NCBI RefSeq assembly: GCF_016917355.1
Contig: NZ_CP070304.1
Location: 3,286,001-3,350,000, forward strand
Length of the DNA stretch: 64,000 nt
Source: Glaciimonas sp. PAMC28666
GTDB lineage: Bacteria; Pseudomonadota; Gammaproteobacteria; Burkholderiales; Burkholderiaceae_D
Direction of reading: 5' to 3'
The notes under the pieces were generated by a model that did not search any database, was not told where the DNA came from, and worked only from the letters and a program-made list of their open reading frames with translations. How positions within the stretch are numbered: the stretch's first letter is position 1; each line of letters opens with the position of its first letter. The translations under genes were made by a program, and so were the position numbers. Shown here piece after piece: positions 1-8,767 of the stretch.

Positions 1-833
1 CGGAAGACGTGCTGGAAGCCAAGGCGTTGATTGGTGACCGCGCCTGGGTGCTGTCCAAACTTGAAAAACCTGCGGCGTTGGACCAGCTTGATGCAATCGT
101 TCAAGTATCCGACGCGATCATGGTGGCACGTGGTGACCTCGGGGTCGAGTTGCCGCCAGAACGTGTACCCGGCGTGCAAAAGCGTATTTTGCGTGTGTGC
201 CGTCAGCAAGGGAAACCGGTGGTTATTGCGACCCAGATGCTGGAGTCCATGATTACGATGCCGGTGCCAACCCGAGCTGAAGCATCAGACGTTGCGAGTG
301 CTATTTATGATGGCTCCGATGCGGTGATGCTGTCGGCAGAATCGGCCAGTGGTGCTTATCCGCTGGAAGCGGTGGAAATGATGAATCGTATCATTGCTGA
401 AGTTGAGCAAGATCCACTTTATCGTAATCTGCTCGATGCCCAGCACGAGACACCGTTACCCAACCAGAGCGACGCTATTTGCTCTGCGCTGCGCGACGTC
501 ACGCGTATCATCGGCGCTAAAGCAACAGTGACTTACACCAGCTCCGGACACACGAGTTTGCGTGCTGCGCGCGAACGACCGATCGCACCAATCGTCAGTA
601 TTACACCGAAACTGGCGACAGCGCGGCGGCTGGCGATGGTGTGGGGAGTGCATTCGACCATTAGCGATCAGGTTCACAACGAAAGCGAAATGGTAAAGGC
701 GGCCTGCGAGACCGTCGTCAAGGAAGGCTTTGCAGTCGCGGGCGATCAGATTGCCATCACTGCCGGTATGCCATTTGGTCAGCCGGGAAGTACCAACTTG
801 CTGCGTCTCGCAGAAATCTGGCCAAATAAATAA
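1..833 (+). CDS. pyk: Pyruvate kinase, 3' part (5' end outside window)
   Basis: Catalyses phosphoenolpyruvate plus ADP to pyruvate plus ATP, the last step of glycolysis, in the cytoplasm. The reading frame is already open at base 3 (E-D-V-L-E-A-K), so the GTG at base 9 is not a start; the N-terminal half lies outside the window. Visible are the ARGDLGVE active-site stretch, the MLESM segment and the TRAEASDVA-type motif of the barrel, followed by the C-terminal allosteric domain. The gene ends at TAA 831-833. A weak G/C hairpin with a short T run follows. The family assignment is certain; which isozyme cannot be told. Confidence 0.97.
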   Translation, partial: EDVLEAKALIGDRAWVLSKLEKPAALDQLDAIVQVSDAIMVARGDLGVELPPERVPGVQKRILRVCRQQGKPVVIATQMLESMITMPVPTRAEASDVASAIYDGSDAVMLSAESASGAYPLEAVEMMNRIIAEVEQDPLYRNLLDAQHETPLPNQSDAICSALRDVTRIIGAKATVTYTSSGHTSLRAARERPIAPIVSITPKLATARRLAMVWGVHSTISDQVHNESEMVKAACETVVKEGFAVAGDQIAITAGMPFGQPGSTNLLRLAEIWPNK

Positions 834-865
834 TATCAAGCTCAACAAGCTTAGTAGGCGCAGTA

Positions 866-886
866 AGCTCGGGCGAGCTCCTTTTT
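866..886 (+). terminator. Weak intrinsic terminator after pyk
   Basis: AGCTCG and CGAGCT form a short dyad followed by CCTTTTT. The loop is tight (GG, or GGGC if the outer pairs alone form), so efficiency is uncertain. Its place 30 bp past the pyk stop and before the next gene fits a terminator. Confidence 0.35.
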
Positions 887-895
887 AACCGATTA

Positions 896-1516
896 ATGAA
901 ATACAAAAAAATGACAAAACCTGCAAACTTCGAAAATTATCATATACGTAAGTGGTACACCCAAATCGACGACACGCTGGCTAACGAAAGCGGCGTGCTG
1001 GCCGATGGCGCAGCACTGCGGAAGATTGTGATCGCGGTTGCGATTCATAACCCTTATGCCGGCCAATTCAATCAGAATCTTGAAAATATCCTGGCGAACT
1101 CGGCCGCATTGGGCGCGGAATTCGGGCGCCGAATCAATGCCGCGCTGGGCACCGATAAAGTGGAAAGCTATGGTAAAGCCTGTATCGTTGGTGTTGGCGG
1201 TGAATATGAACACGGCAATGCGTTTCTGACGCCAGCATTCGTGATGCCGATTCGTGAAGCCATTGGCGGCGGCAAAGCGTGGATTCCATCGTCAGGAAAG
1301 CGCGGCGTGCCGGGCACCAATCTCGATATTCCGCTTGCGCATAAAGATGCGCTGTACGTGCCATCGCATTACGATACTGTGACGACGCAATTCACCGATG
1401 CACCAAATAGCGATGAAATCGTTGTCGCGTTTGCGGTAGCTACGCGTGGCCGTTTGCACGCGCGTTTAGGTGGACTAAAAGCGAACGAAATAGAAGGAAA
1501 GAACGGCTTGAATTAA
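896..1516 (+). CDS. Amino acid synthesis family protein (DUF1185-like)
   Basis: A 206-residue soluble protein that I recognise as the 'amino acid synthesis' (AA_synth, DUF1185) family. The molecular function of this family is not firmly established. No signal peptide or membrane segment is visible. Glycine-rich stretches (VGVGGEYEHG, IGGGKAWIPSSGKRG) and a late SHYDTVTTQ segment are the recognisable parts. The ATG at 896 has no clear ribosome-binding site; ATG 911 (MTKPANF) is an equally possible start and would remove only five residues. It stands alone between pyk and a glyoxalase-like gene, so context does not suggest a pathway. Confidence 0.75.
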   Translation: MKYKKMTKPANFENYHIRKWYTQIDDTLANESGVLADGAALRKIVIAVAIHNPYAGQFNQNLENILANSAALGAEFGRRINAALGTDKVESYGKACIVGVGGEYEHGNAFLTPAFVMPIREAIGGGKAWIPSSGKRGVPGTNLDIPLAHKDALYVPSHYDTVTTQFTDAPNSDEIVVAFAVATRGRLHARLGGLKANEIEGKNGLN

Positions 1517-1873
1517 ACGCGGTAACGCGTTTCCTGCTCTATTTGCCGCATTTGACAGATCGTAACGTAGGTTGTGTCATGTCCGAAATCCGTCAGACTG
1601 ATCGTTTATTTTTGATTTGCGATCAGTACTGACGCTCAAAAGTCTCCCTGAATCAAAATACCTCGTATTTTTTAACCACTTTTAAGTTTGCCTGATACCG
1701 GTTGGCGGGCGTGCCGATTGTCGACTCAAAGAGCCAGTCGCAGAGATCGAAACGTCGCTATTAATGCATACGCTGGTGGCCCGCTAATGCTTAAAAGTAG
1801 TATTACAGTGTTACCACGGCATCTGCGCGGAGGGGAATAATAAGACTCTACCCACAATCATACAGACCCGCAG
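1517..1873. other. Intergenic region, about 360 bp
   Basis: No gene is supported. A perfect 7-bp hairpin (AAACGCG-GTAA-CGCGTTT, 1515-1532) overlaps the preceding stop codon and may end that transcript, although no T run follows. A CTGATCG...CGATCAG dyad lies near 1600-1630. A GGAGGGG at about 1830 is too far from the next ATG to be its ribosome-binding site. Confidence 0.5.
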
Positions 1874-2269
1874 ATGGCAAAAATTATCCATACGATGATT
1901 CGGGTCCTCGATCCCGAGCGATCCAAGAACTTTTATCGCGATGGTTTTGGATTTGAAGTCTCCCATCAGCTTGATTTCCCCGGTTTCACGTTGGTTTATC
2001 TGCGCAGCCCGGAAAATGATTTTGAAATTGAGCTGACCCACAATCACGATCGTAAGGAGCCCTACACGCACGGCGACGGCTATGGACATTATGCATTTGT
2101 CGCCGATGATCTGGCTTCCATGCACACCAAATTGTTGGATTTGGGTTATTCGCCTGCAGCCATCAAAGAATTCAAGCAAGATGAGACGCTGCTGGCGCGC
2201 TTTTTCTTTGTAGTCGACCCGGATGGTTACAAGATAGAAGTGTTGGAGAAGTGGGGCCACTATCGCTAA
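1874..2269 (+). CDS. Glyoxalase I-like VOC family protein
   Basis: A 131-residue vicinal-oxygen-chelate protein. Family members related to lactoylglutathione lyase convert the methylglyoxal-glutathione adduct to S-lactoylglutathione in the cytoplasm. The N-terminal MIRVLDPERSKNFYRDGFGF and the C-terminal FFVVDPDGYKIEVLE with DPDG and a glutamate ligand are typical of GloA. Conserved His near residue 6, acidic residues in the FEIELTHNH strand and His in GHYAFVADD are candidate metal ligands. Length matches gloA (about 130). It is a single gene, with no clear Shine-Dalgarno. The true substrate could be another glutathione adduct, so the symbol gloA is withheld. Confidence 0.8.
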   Translation: MAKIIHTMIRVLDPERSKNFYRDGFGFEVSHQLDFPGFTLVYLRSPENDFEIELTHNHDRKEPYTHGDGYGHYAFVADDLASMHTKLLDLGYSPAAIKEFKQDETLLARFFFVVDPDGYKIEVLEKWGHYR

Positions 2270-2335
2270 TTTTCAGCCGAATTGTTGTTTGATGACTTGA
2301 AGAGTCTTGCACATAATAATGACAGGAGACAAAAA

Positions 2336-2872
2336 ATGCACCTACCTGAACAACCGAAACGTCGTAAATTTTTGAAGATAGCCTCTGCGGGTTCTATTGC
2401 CGGGGTCGCGGGAGGTATCCCCAGCTTATTTGTGTCGAACCAGGCCGCAGCGGAAGAAATGCTCGGGAACGACACTTTCGTTACTCTGACAAAAATTGCC
2501 CGCGACATTTTCCCGCATGACGGGTTCGATGATGACCTGTATGTCAAAGCCGTGGCTATCTACGGGGACCAGGTTAAGGCAGACCCCAACCTTCGCGCGC
2601 TTCTCATCAATGGCGTGGCCGCAGCAGATGAGGCCGCGATCAAACAATTCGGCAAAGCGTACGCGCAGATACCGGATGAAAAATCCCGACTGGTTGTTCT
2701 GACGGCGATGCAGACCACCCCTTTTTTCCTGAAGATTCGCGGCGATCTGGTTGTGAGTCTTTACAACCAGCCCGTGGTGTGGGGAAAGTTGGGCTATCAA
2801 GGACCATCTGCTGAGTTTGGCGGCTATATCAGTCGCGGCTTCAATGATCAGAACTGGATGGAATTGACCTAA
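2336..2872 (+). CDS. Tat-exported small subunit of a gluconate-dehydrogenase-type flavin dehydrogenase
   Basis: A 178-residue protein whose start at ATG 2336 is set by the Shine-Dalgarno GGAG; the frame is open upstream to 2282 without a ribosome site. The N-terminus KRRKFLKIASAG followed by an alanine/glycine hydrophobic run is a twin-arginine signal. The mature part matches the style of gluconate 2-dehydrogenase subunit 3 (gamma), which escorts the flavoprotein through the Tat system and holds it at the membrane. Directly downstream are a GMC flavoprotein without its own signal peptide and a cytochrome c, giving the classic gamma-alpha-cytochrome order. Substrate is unknown. Confidence 0.85.
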   Translation: MHLPEQPKRRKFLKIASAGSIAGVAGGIPSLFVSNQAAAEEMLGNDTFVTLTKIARDIFPHDGFDDDLYVKAVAIYGDQVKADPNLRALLINGVAAADEAAIKQFGKAYAQIPDEKSRLVVLTAMQTTPFFLKIRGDLVVSLYNQPVVWGKLGYQGPSAEFGGYISRGFNDQNWMELT

Positions 2873-2944
2873 GTCGATGATCGTTCAAAATTAATTGCTG
2901 CATTATCAAAAACACACTCTTATAAAAATAATGAGGAGACTGCT

Positions 2945-4513
2945 GTGGCCGCAAAATTTAATTTAAGTGAAGAAGTGGTAGTGATTGTTGGTTCGGGTGC
3001 AGGCGGCGGGACGCTCGGCAACGAACTGGCCCAAAAAGGCATCAATGTCGTTGTTCTGGAGGCAGGCAAGCGGCATGAAATCAGCGATTTCGAAAATGAC
3101 GAATGGCCGATGTTCAGCAAAATTTCCTGGCTCGACAAACGCACTACGTCTGGCACCTGGCGTATCGCGAGGGACTTTCCCAATCTGCCGACCTGGATTG
3201 TGAAGGCGGTAGGCGGTTCCACCGTACATTGGGCCGGGGCTTCATTGCGGTTTCAGGAGCATGAGTTCAAAACGCGCACGGTGTACGGCGATATCAAGGG
3301 AGCTAATATTCTTGATTGGCCGATTACTTTGAAGGATCTCACGCCTTATTACGAGCGGGCTGAATTCAAAATGGGCGTGACGGGTACGAATGGTATTCCA
3401 CGTCTGCCTGGCAACAATAACTACAAAGTATTGGCGGCGGGTGCCAAAAAAATGGGATACAAGGAATTCCATAGCGGGAATATGGCGATCAACTCCCAAC
3501 CGCGCGATGGACGCGGCTCTTGTCAGCAGATTGGATTTTGCTTTCAGGGCTGTAAGTCGGGCGCGAAGTGGTCGACGTTGTACACAGAAATTCCAAAAGG
3601 CGAACGTACCGGCCATCTTGAAGTCCGTTCTGATGCGCAGGTTTTGAAGATTGAGCATAACGCGGCGGGTCTGGTGACGGGCGTGCTGTACAGCGACTCA
3701 AAAGGCAACCGCAGCTTTCAAAAAGCGCGGGTAGTATGCGTCGCCGGTAACTCAATCGAATCCCCGCGTCTTCTGCTTAATTCTGCGTCGGCGATGTTTC
3801 CGAATGGCTTGGCAAATTCATCGCGTCAGGTCGGACAAAACTACATGCGTCACATGACCGGCTCCGTGTACGCAGTGTTTGATAAACCTGTGCATATGTT
3901 TCGCGGCACCACCATGGCAGGCATTGTGCGTGATGAATCGCGGCATGACACCAAGCGCGGGTTTGTCGGCGGTTACGAAATGGAAACGGTGTCTCTCGGG
4001 GTTCCCTTCATGGCCGCATTTCTTGACCCAGGGGCTTGGGGGCGTGGTTTTTCGTCGGCAATGGAGTCGTACGACAATATGGCCGGGATGTGGGTAATTG
4101 GCGAAGATCTTGCGCAGGAGTCAAACGGCGTGACGCTGCATGCAACTGAAAGAGATCAATTTGGCTTGCCGATTCCGAACGTGCAGTTCAGTGATCATGC
4201 CAACGATCTTGCGATGCGCAAGCACGCTTTTCAGCAAGGCGCCGCGTTGTACACGTCGATTGGTGCCAAACGGACTATCTTGACGCCACCGTATCCGTCC
4301 ACCCATAACCTCGGTACCAATCGCATGAGCGCCAAGGCCAAAGATGGCGTTGTCAATAAATGGGGACAGACCCATGACATCAAGAATCTGTTCGTGTCGG
4401 ATGGTAGTCAGTTCACGAGCGGCGCATCTGAAAATCCGACGTTGACCATTGTCGCGTTAGCGATTCGGCAGGCGGATTTCATCGCGCAGTCGATGTCGAG
4501 AAAAGAGCTTTAA
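2945..4513 (+). CDS. GMC-family FAD-dependent dehydrogenase, catalytic subunit
   Basis: A 522-residue flavoprotein starting at GTG 2945, with GAGGAG just upstream. The N-terminal VGSGAGGGTLGNELA is the FAD-binding Rossmann loop, ending in VVLEAG. The C-terminal half carries THNLGTNRM and SDGSQFTSGASENPT, the GMC C-terminal signature with its catalytic histidine region. No signal peptide is present, consistent with export as a Tat hitchhiker of the upstream small subunit. The stop overlaps the next start (TAATG), so translation with the cytochrome is coupled. Relatives oxidise gluconate, 2-ketogluconate, sorbitol, fructose or glucose at the periplasmic face; which applies here cannot be read from sequence. 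Confidence 0.9.
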   Translation: MAAKFNLSEEVVVIVGSGAGGGTLGNELAQKGINVVVLEAGKRHEISDFENDEWPMFSKISWLDKRTTSGTWRIARDFPNLPTWIVKAVGGSTVHWAGASLRFQEHEFKTRTVYGDIKGANILDWPITLKDLTPYYERAEFKMGVTGTNGIPRLPGNNNYKVLAAGAKKMGYKEFHSGNMAINSQPRDGRGSCQQIGFCFQGCKSGAKWSTLYTEIPKGERTGHLEVRSDAQVLKIEHNAAGLVTGVLYSDSKGNRSFQKARVVCVAGNSIESPRLLLNSASAMFPNGLANSSRQVGQNYMRHMTGSVYAVFDKPVHMFRGTTMAGIVRDESRHDTKRGFVGGYEMETVSLGVPFMAAFLDPGAWGRGFSSAMESYDNMAGMWVIGEDLAQESNGVTLHATERDQFGLPIPNVQFSDHANDLAMRKHAFQQGAALYTSIGAKRTILTPPYPSTHNLGTNRMSAKAKDGVVNKWGQTHDIKNLFVSDGSQFTSGASENPTLTIVALAIRQADFIAQSMSRKEL

Positions 4514-4899
4514 TGAAGCGCCTTAGAGCAATTCCGTTGGTATTCGCGGTCACTATGGCGCTTGTACTGAGTGATTACACCGTTGCTGCGGAGACGCTGT
4601 CTGGGGAGAAATTGTTCAAGTCGCAATGCGCAACCTGCCATTCTGCTGCAGAGGGTAGCCCGAATCGCCAGGGCCCTAATCTCTACGGTGTGGTGGGGCG
4701 CCCGGCCGGAGCCGCCCCCGGTATGGCCTATTCCGCTGCATTCAGGAAAGTCCTCGACGGTAAGCCATGGACCGAGGCGCTCCTGAATAAATGGCTAGAG
4801 GATCCACAAAATGTCGTGCCGGATACGCTCATGATGTACCACCAGGATGATCAAGAAAAGCGTCAAGCAATCATTAATTACCTAAAGACGTTACATTAG
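4513..4899 (+). CDS. Single-heme class I cytochrome c, electron acceptor of the GMC dehydrogenase
   Basis: A 128-residue protein with a Sec signal peptide (KRLR then a hydrophobic run ending near AAAE) and one CATCH heme-binding motif at about residues 39-43. The GPNLYGVVGR segment and a late Met-containing PDTLMMYH stretch resemble class I cytochromes c2/c550; one of those methionines is the likely axial ligand. Its start overlaps the upstream dehydrogenase stop by one base. Typical gluconate-type dehydrogenases carry a three-heme membrane-anchored subunit, so this small soluble monoheme cytochrome is a reduced version that would pass electrons from FAD to an oxidase or other carrier. Confidence 0.88.
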   Translation: MKRLRAIPLVFAVTMALVLSDYTVAAETLSGEKLFKSQCATCHSAAEGSPNRQGPNLYGVVGRPAGAAPGMAYSAAFRKVLDGKPWTEALLNKWLEDPQNVVPDTLMMYHQDDQEKRQAIINYLKTLH

Positions 4900-4942
4900 G
4901 GAGCGTATCTGATGGATACGACTATAAAAAAGGAGATGAAGC

Positions 4943-5326
4943 ATGTGCGAAATCTATCTGAAGGCCGATCCGATTCAGTATGAATTACGGACCCGATCAA
5001 TACGTATCCACGGTGTAGTGACAAGCGTTCGACTGGAAAATCTCTGCTGGGATATTTTGGCGCGAATTGCCCGTAAAGACGATATGACCACGAACCAACT
5101 GATCAGTCGGTTGTATTCGGAGGTGATTCAGCAACAAGGCAAGATTGGCAACTTTTGCGCATTTTTGCGAGTCAGCTGCATGCGTTATCTCTCAAGCGTT
5201 GCCTTGCAGCAGGACAAGGAATCGCTGCTGCTGGGCAGGACCGATACGGTAACTTTAGCAGAGCAACCGAAAGGGCGACGCAAGTTGGCGCAGCCTGAAG
5301 CGCTCGTATTGCAAATGATTCGTTAA
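4943..5326 (+). CDS. Ribbon-helix-helix domain protein (RHH_4-like)
   Basis: A 127-residue protein with AGGAGA before its ATG. The first 60 residues (CEIYLKADP..., then TRSIRIHGVVTSVRLEN followed by a helix) resemble the RHH_4 family of predicted ribbon-helix-helix DNA-binding proteins. The remaining part (FLRVSCMRYL..., then a charged tail) is not recognised. RHH proteins usually bind DNA as dimers, often as repressors. It lies 43 bp after the cytochrome gene in the same direction and may be co-transcribed with the dehydrogenase, but no target can be inferred. Confidence 0.7.
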   Translation: MCEIYLKADPIQYELRTRSIRIHGVVTSVRLENLCWDILARIARKDDMTTNQLISRLYSEVIQQQGKIGNFCAFLRVSCMRYLSSVALQQDKESLLLGRTDTVTLAEQPKGRRKLAQPEALVLQMIR

Positions 5327-5449
5327 GGAATGATGCGGCCAGGAGGTTACTGAGCCGCAATCATGAAGACTTTGTTCGGTCACATTGCAGCTAGCGATTG
5401 ATGGGCGTTCGTTTCAAGAACACCATCAATGGTTAGCTGTCGAGATGAC

Positions 5450-6811
5450 TTAGCGGGCCGCCTCAGCGAGGCTACGGGCAAGGCGGTTATGCCGCTCCAG
5501 AACGTTGCCTAAATCGACCGTGGTTAGCTGGCCATTACGTACAACAATCCGCCCATTGATGATGCTATAAGCGACATTGGAAGGGTTGCAGAATACCAGT
5601 GCTGCGACCGGATCGTGCCACGCACCGGCGTAGCCCACCTGATTCAGATCAAACATAACCAGATCAGCCGACATGCCAGGTTTGAGCGCGCCGATGTCGT
5701 CACGGTTCAACACTTTGGCGCCGCCGAGCGTTGCTATTTCTAACGCCTGTCGTGCGGTCATTGCATCCGGGCCAAAGCCTACGCGTTGCAGCAACATGGC
5801 CTGACGGGTTTCACCCAGCATATGGGCGCCGTCGTTTGAAGCAGAACCGTCAACCCCGAGACCGACGCTAACCCCAGCGTCGATCATTTTACGGATGGGC
5901 GCAATACCAGAAGCGAGGCGCATGTTTGAACAAGGACAATGCGCGATGCCGGTGCCGGTACGGGCAAACATATAAATGCCGTCGTCATCGAGTTGAACGC
6001 AATGGGCATGCCAGACGTCGTGTCCGACCCAGCCGCAATCTTCCGCGTATTGCGCTGGCGTCATGTTGAATTTCTCACGACTATAGGCGATATCGTTGGC
6101 GTTTTCTGCCAGATGGGTGTGTAACGACACGCCATGTTCTCGCGCCAAAATTGCAGACTGGCGCATCAAATCGCGGGACACTGAAAACGGCGAGCAGGGC
6201 GCAACAACAATGCGTTGCATCGCATGGCGTTGATGGTCGTGAAATGTCTCAATCAAACGTTGAGTATCTCCGAGGATGGCGTTTTCGTCTTCGACCACGC
6301 AGTCGGGCGGCAAGCCACCTTTGGACTGCCCGACGCTCATTGAACCCCTTGCGGCATGAAAGCGCATGCCGATTTGGCTAGCCGCTTCTATACTGTCGTC
6401 GAGTTTACAACCATTCGGATAAATATATAAATGGTCGCTGCTGGTAGTGCAGCCGGACAGGATCAATTCTGCCATCGCCGTCAGGGTAGACACTTGAATC
6501 ATTTCCGGCGTCAGATTGGCCCAGATCGGATAAAGATTGGTGAGCCAGTTGAACAGTTCACCGTTCTGCGCTGCCGGGATCACGCGTGTCAGGCTTTGAT
6601 ACATGTGATGATGGGTGTTCACCAACCCGGGGATCACCACATGATCGGTCGCGTCGATGACTTCATCAGCCGTTTGCGGCAGGTCGCTACTTTTGCCGAC
6701 TTGTTCGATAACATTGTCACGGATGAAAACGGCGCCGGCGCTGATTTCGCGGCGCTGTTCATCCATGGTGACCAACACACGCGCATTTTTTATCAGTAAA
6801 GTTTTGGACAT
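5450..6811 (-). CDS. 8-Oxoguanine deaminase (amidohydrolase superfamily)
   Basis: A 453-residue zinc amidohydrolase. The HxH motif lies at residues 67-69 (NTHHHMYQS), later metal ligands in HTHLAE and HAHCV, and the catalytic Asp in GLGVDGSASND. The overall sequence matches 8-oxoguanine deaminase, which converts 8-oxoguanine to urate plus ammonia; chlorohydrolase-like relatives are the main alternative. Its place at the end of a urate-degradation cluster supports the assignment because the product is urate. I chose ATG 6811 (MSKTLLIK) because it aligns with family N-termini; GTG 6844 with an adjacent GAAAGG is an alternative. Likely co-transcribed with uraD-allC, 75 bp upstream. Confidence 0.87.
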   Translation of the reverse strand: MSKTLLIKNARVLVTMDEQRREISAGAVFIRDNVIEQVGKSSDLPQTADEVIDATDHVVIPGLVNTHHHMYQSLTRVIPAAQNGELFNWLTNLYPIWANLTPEMIQVSTLTAMAELILSGCTTSSDHLYIYPNGCKLDDSIEAASQIGMRFHAARGSMSVGQSKGGLPPDCVVEDENAILGDTQRLIETFHDHQRHAMQRIVVAPCSPFSVSRDLMRQSAILAREHGVSLHTHLAENANDIAYSREKFNMTPAQYAEDCGWVGHDVWHAHCVQLDDDGIYMFARTGTGIAHCPCSNMRLASGIAPIRKMIDAGVSVGLGVDGSASNDGAHMLGETRQAMLLQRVGFGPDAMTARQALEIATLGGAKVLNRDDIGALKPGMSADLVMFDLNQVGYAGAWHDPVAALVFCNPSNVAYSIINGRIVVRNGQLTTVDLGNVLERHNRLARSLAEAAR

Positions 6812-6886
6812 ATTTTTGACATAAAAGGCATTCGTCAAGCCCACCTTTCTATGACAAGTAGTCTTGACGCATTACCAGGCTCTGGT

Positions 6887-8647
6887 TCAGGACTTTGGAG
6901 TAAAGTTGCGCAGGAAATCCAGCAAGATTTGCGCGGACACTTCAGCATCGTCAGCTGTCATTGTCTCTAATGGATTATGACTGATTCCACCGTTACCGCA
7001 GCGGGTAAATAACATGGCGACGTCAGTTACTTTGGCGACTGCCATCGCGTCATGACCGGCTCCTGAAGCAAGTTTGAAGGGACGTACGCCTGCACGTTCG
7101 GTGGCAGCGGTCAGCTGGTTCATCAGCCATGGTGCGCAGGGTACTGCGGGCGCTGAGACCATTTTTTCGATGGTGCTTTCAATGTTGCGTCGCTGACATA
7201 CGTTGTCAATAAAATGTAACACGTCAGTGACCGCCGCATCGCGGATGAGGTCATCGGCGGCACGGATATCCAATGAAAATACACAAGCTCCAGGAATGAC
7301 ATTGGTCGAGCCGTTTGGTACCTGCAGCTGACCGACCGTGCCGACCAGGGAGGCTTGTTGGTCCTGCGCACAGCGTTGTTCAACATACAGCAATATTTCG
7401 GCAGCGGCAGTAGCAGCGTCTTTGCGCATCGACATCGGGGTGGTACCCGAATGGCTGGCGACGCCTTTTAACTGCACCATATAACGGCAACTACCAGCGA
7501 TGGAAGTAACAATGCCGACCGGCAGATCATGTTGTAGCAACACCGGACCTTGTTCAATATGAACCTCGACATAACCTAACAGGTCATTCGGATTGCGTGC
7601 CAGTGAGGGAATGGCAGCGGCATCATGTCCGGCGCTTTGTAAGGCATCGCGCATGCTGATGCCGTCGCGGTCAGTATTGTCCAACAAGCCCATGTCGAAT
7701 TGGCCGATGACCGCGTTACTACCAAGGAAAGTGCTTTTAAAGCGCACGCCTTCCTCTTCGGAAAAGCCGATGACTTCTACATGGAATGGTAGCTTCTCGC
7801 CACGCTCATTCAAGAGTTTAATGATGGCGATAGGCAGCAGGATACCTTCACGCCCGTCATATTTTCCACCATTGCGGACCGTGTCGTAATGGGAGCCGGT
7901 AATCAGCGTTTTAGCGTGTGGGTTGTCGGATAAATAGCGGCCGACGACATTGCCGACGGCATCAATATCGGCGACCATGCCAGCTTCACGCATCCAATCT
8001 GCGAGTTGTGCAGCGGTGCGGCGATGGGATGGAGTCATGTAAGCGCAGGTCAGGCCGACTTCGTCATCACTCCATGCTCCGATGACCTGTGCCCACCGCA
8101 TGATAGTCTCACCAAGATGGGGTGTGTAGTCGAGCAAAGCATTGATGCGCATTTCGGCGATACGGCCAATTTGACGCAGGGCTTCGGCCTTTTCGTCGGC
8201 GATCTGATTTTTCAGGCGACGGCTAAAAGCCTTAATAATCGCTTCTCGTGATAAACCCTGACCGTCCGCACCTTTCACCGCCAGAATAAACGGGAACGTA
8301 AATCTGGCGTTGTAGGCTGCGTTCAGTGTTTGCAGCGTGGCAAATTCGTCCGGGCTGCAATTGTTGAGTCCGGCCTTGGCTTGTTCCCCAGTTGACTCAA
8401 CGGTTAGCTGGCCCGATATGGCGGCTTTGCCAGCCAACTCGGGATGGGCGCGGATCAAACCCAGTTGCTCATCCTCCGAGGCACTTCGCACAGTCGCTTC
8501 AAGCGCCAGCTTCAGCTCGGTGATATTCAAAAAAGGACGATTGCTTGCAGCGCGCTCAGGTATCCAGGAAGAGTGCTCGTAGATCCCTTGTAGCGTCGAG
8601 ACGAAAGTATTGGCGTCACAGCCGTTAAGTTGTTCCAAAGTGGTCAT
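6887..8647 (-). CDS. UraD-AllC fusion: OHCU decarboxylase plus allantoate amidohydrolase
   Basis: A 586-residue bifunctional protein. Residues about 1-170 are 2-oxo-4-hydroxy-4-carboxy-5-ureidoimidazoline decarboxylase (catalytic His68 in HPELAG, the STGEQAKAGL segment, and FTFPFILAV), which makes S-allantoin. Residues about 175-586 are an M20-type allantoate amidohydrolase with metal ligands in GSHYDTV (His253, Asp255), the SEEE run near 297-299, VEVHIEQG (His363) and GAGHDAM. The two steps are not consecutive; PuuE acts between them. ATG 8647 is chosen since the upstream extension has no start with a ribosome site. A strong hairpin and a 7-codon mini-ORF precede the start. Confidence 0.93.
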   Translation of the reverse strand: MTTLEQLNGCDANTFVSTLQGIYEHSSWIPERAASNRPFLNITELKLALEATVRSASEDEQLGLIRAHPELAGKAAISGQLTVESTGEQAKAGLNNCSPDEFATLQTLNAAYNARFTFPFILAVKGADGQGLSREAIIKAFSRRLKNQIADEKAEALRQIGRIAEMRINALLDYTPHLGETIMRWAQVIGAWSDDEVGLTCAYMTPSHRRTAAQLADWMREAGMVADIDAVGNVVGRYLSDNPHAKTLITGSHYDTVRNGGKYDGREGILLPIAIIKLLNERGEKLPFHVEVIGFSEEEGVRFKSTFLGSNAVIGQFDMGLLDNTDRDGISMRDALQSAGHDAAAIPSLARNPNDLLGYVEVHIEQGPVLLQHDLPVGIVTSIAGSCRYMVQLKGVASHSGTTPMSMRKDAATAAAEILLYVEQRCAQDQQASLVGTVGQLQVPNGSTNVIPGACVFSLDIRAADDLIRDAAVTDVLHFIDNVCQRRNIESTIEKMVSAPAVPCAPWLMNQLTAATERAGVRPFKLASGAGHDAMAVAKVTDVAMLFTRCGNGGISHNPLETMTADDAEVSAQILLDFLRNFTPKS

Positions 8648-8657
8648 TTGCTGTCGG

Positions 8658-8708
8658 CGGGTCCCACCCGCGTACTCCTTAAATAGTTTCAGTGACGGGT
8701 GGGACCCG
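8658..8708 (-). promoter_or_regulatory. Hairpin with Shine-Dalgarno in its loop before uraD-allC
   Basis: Two perfect 13-base arms, CGGGTCCCACCCG (8658-8670) and CGGGTGGGACCCG (8696-8708), enclose a 25-base loop. Read on the minus strand, the loop holds AAGGAG, and a GTG seven bases later opens a 7-codon frame (8667 down to 8644, reading M-G-P-A-D-S-K) whose TGA overlaps the ATG of uraD-allC as ATGA. The gene itself has no closer ribosome site. This looks like structure-dependent, coupled initiation; an mRNA-stabilising intercistronic hairpin is an alternative. Confidence 0.6.
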
Positions 8709-8767
8709 TTTGGACATAAACGCCTTATACGCAATGGCGGCGCAATGCCGACCAAGGCACCAATAAA

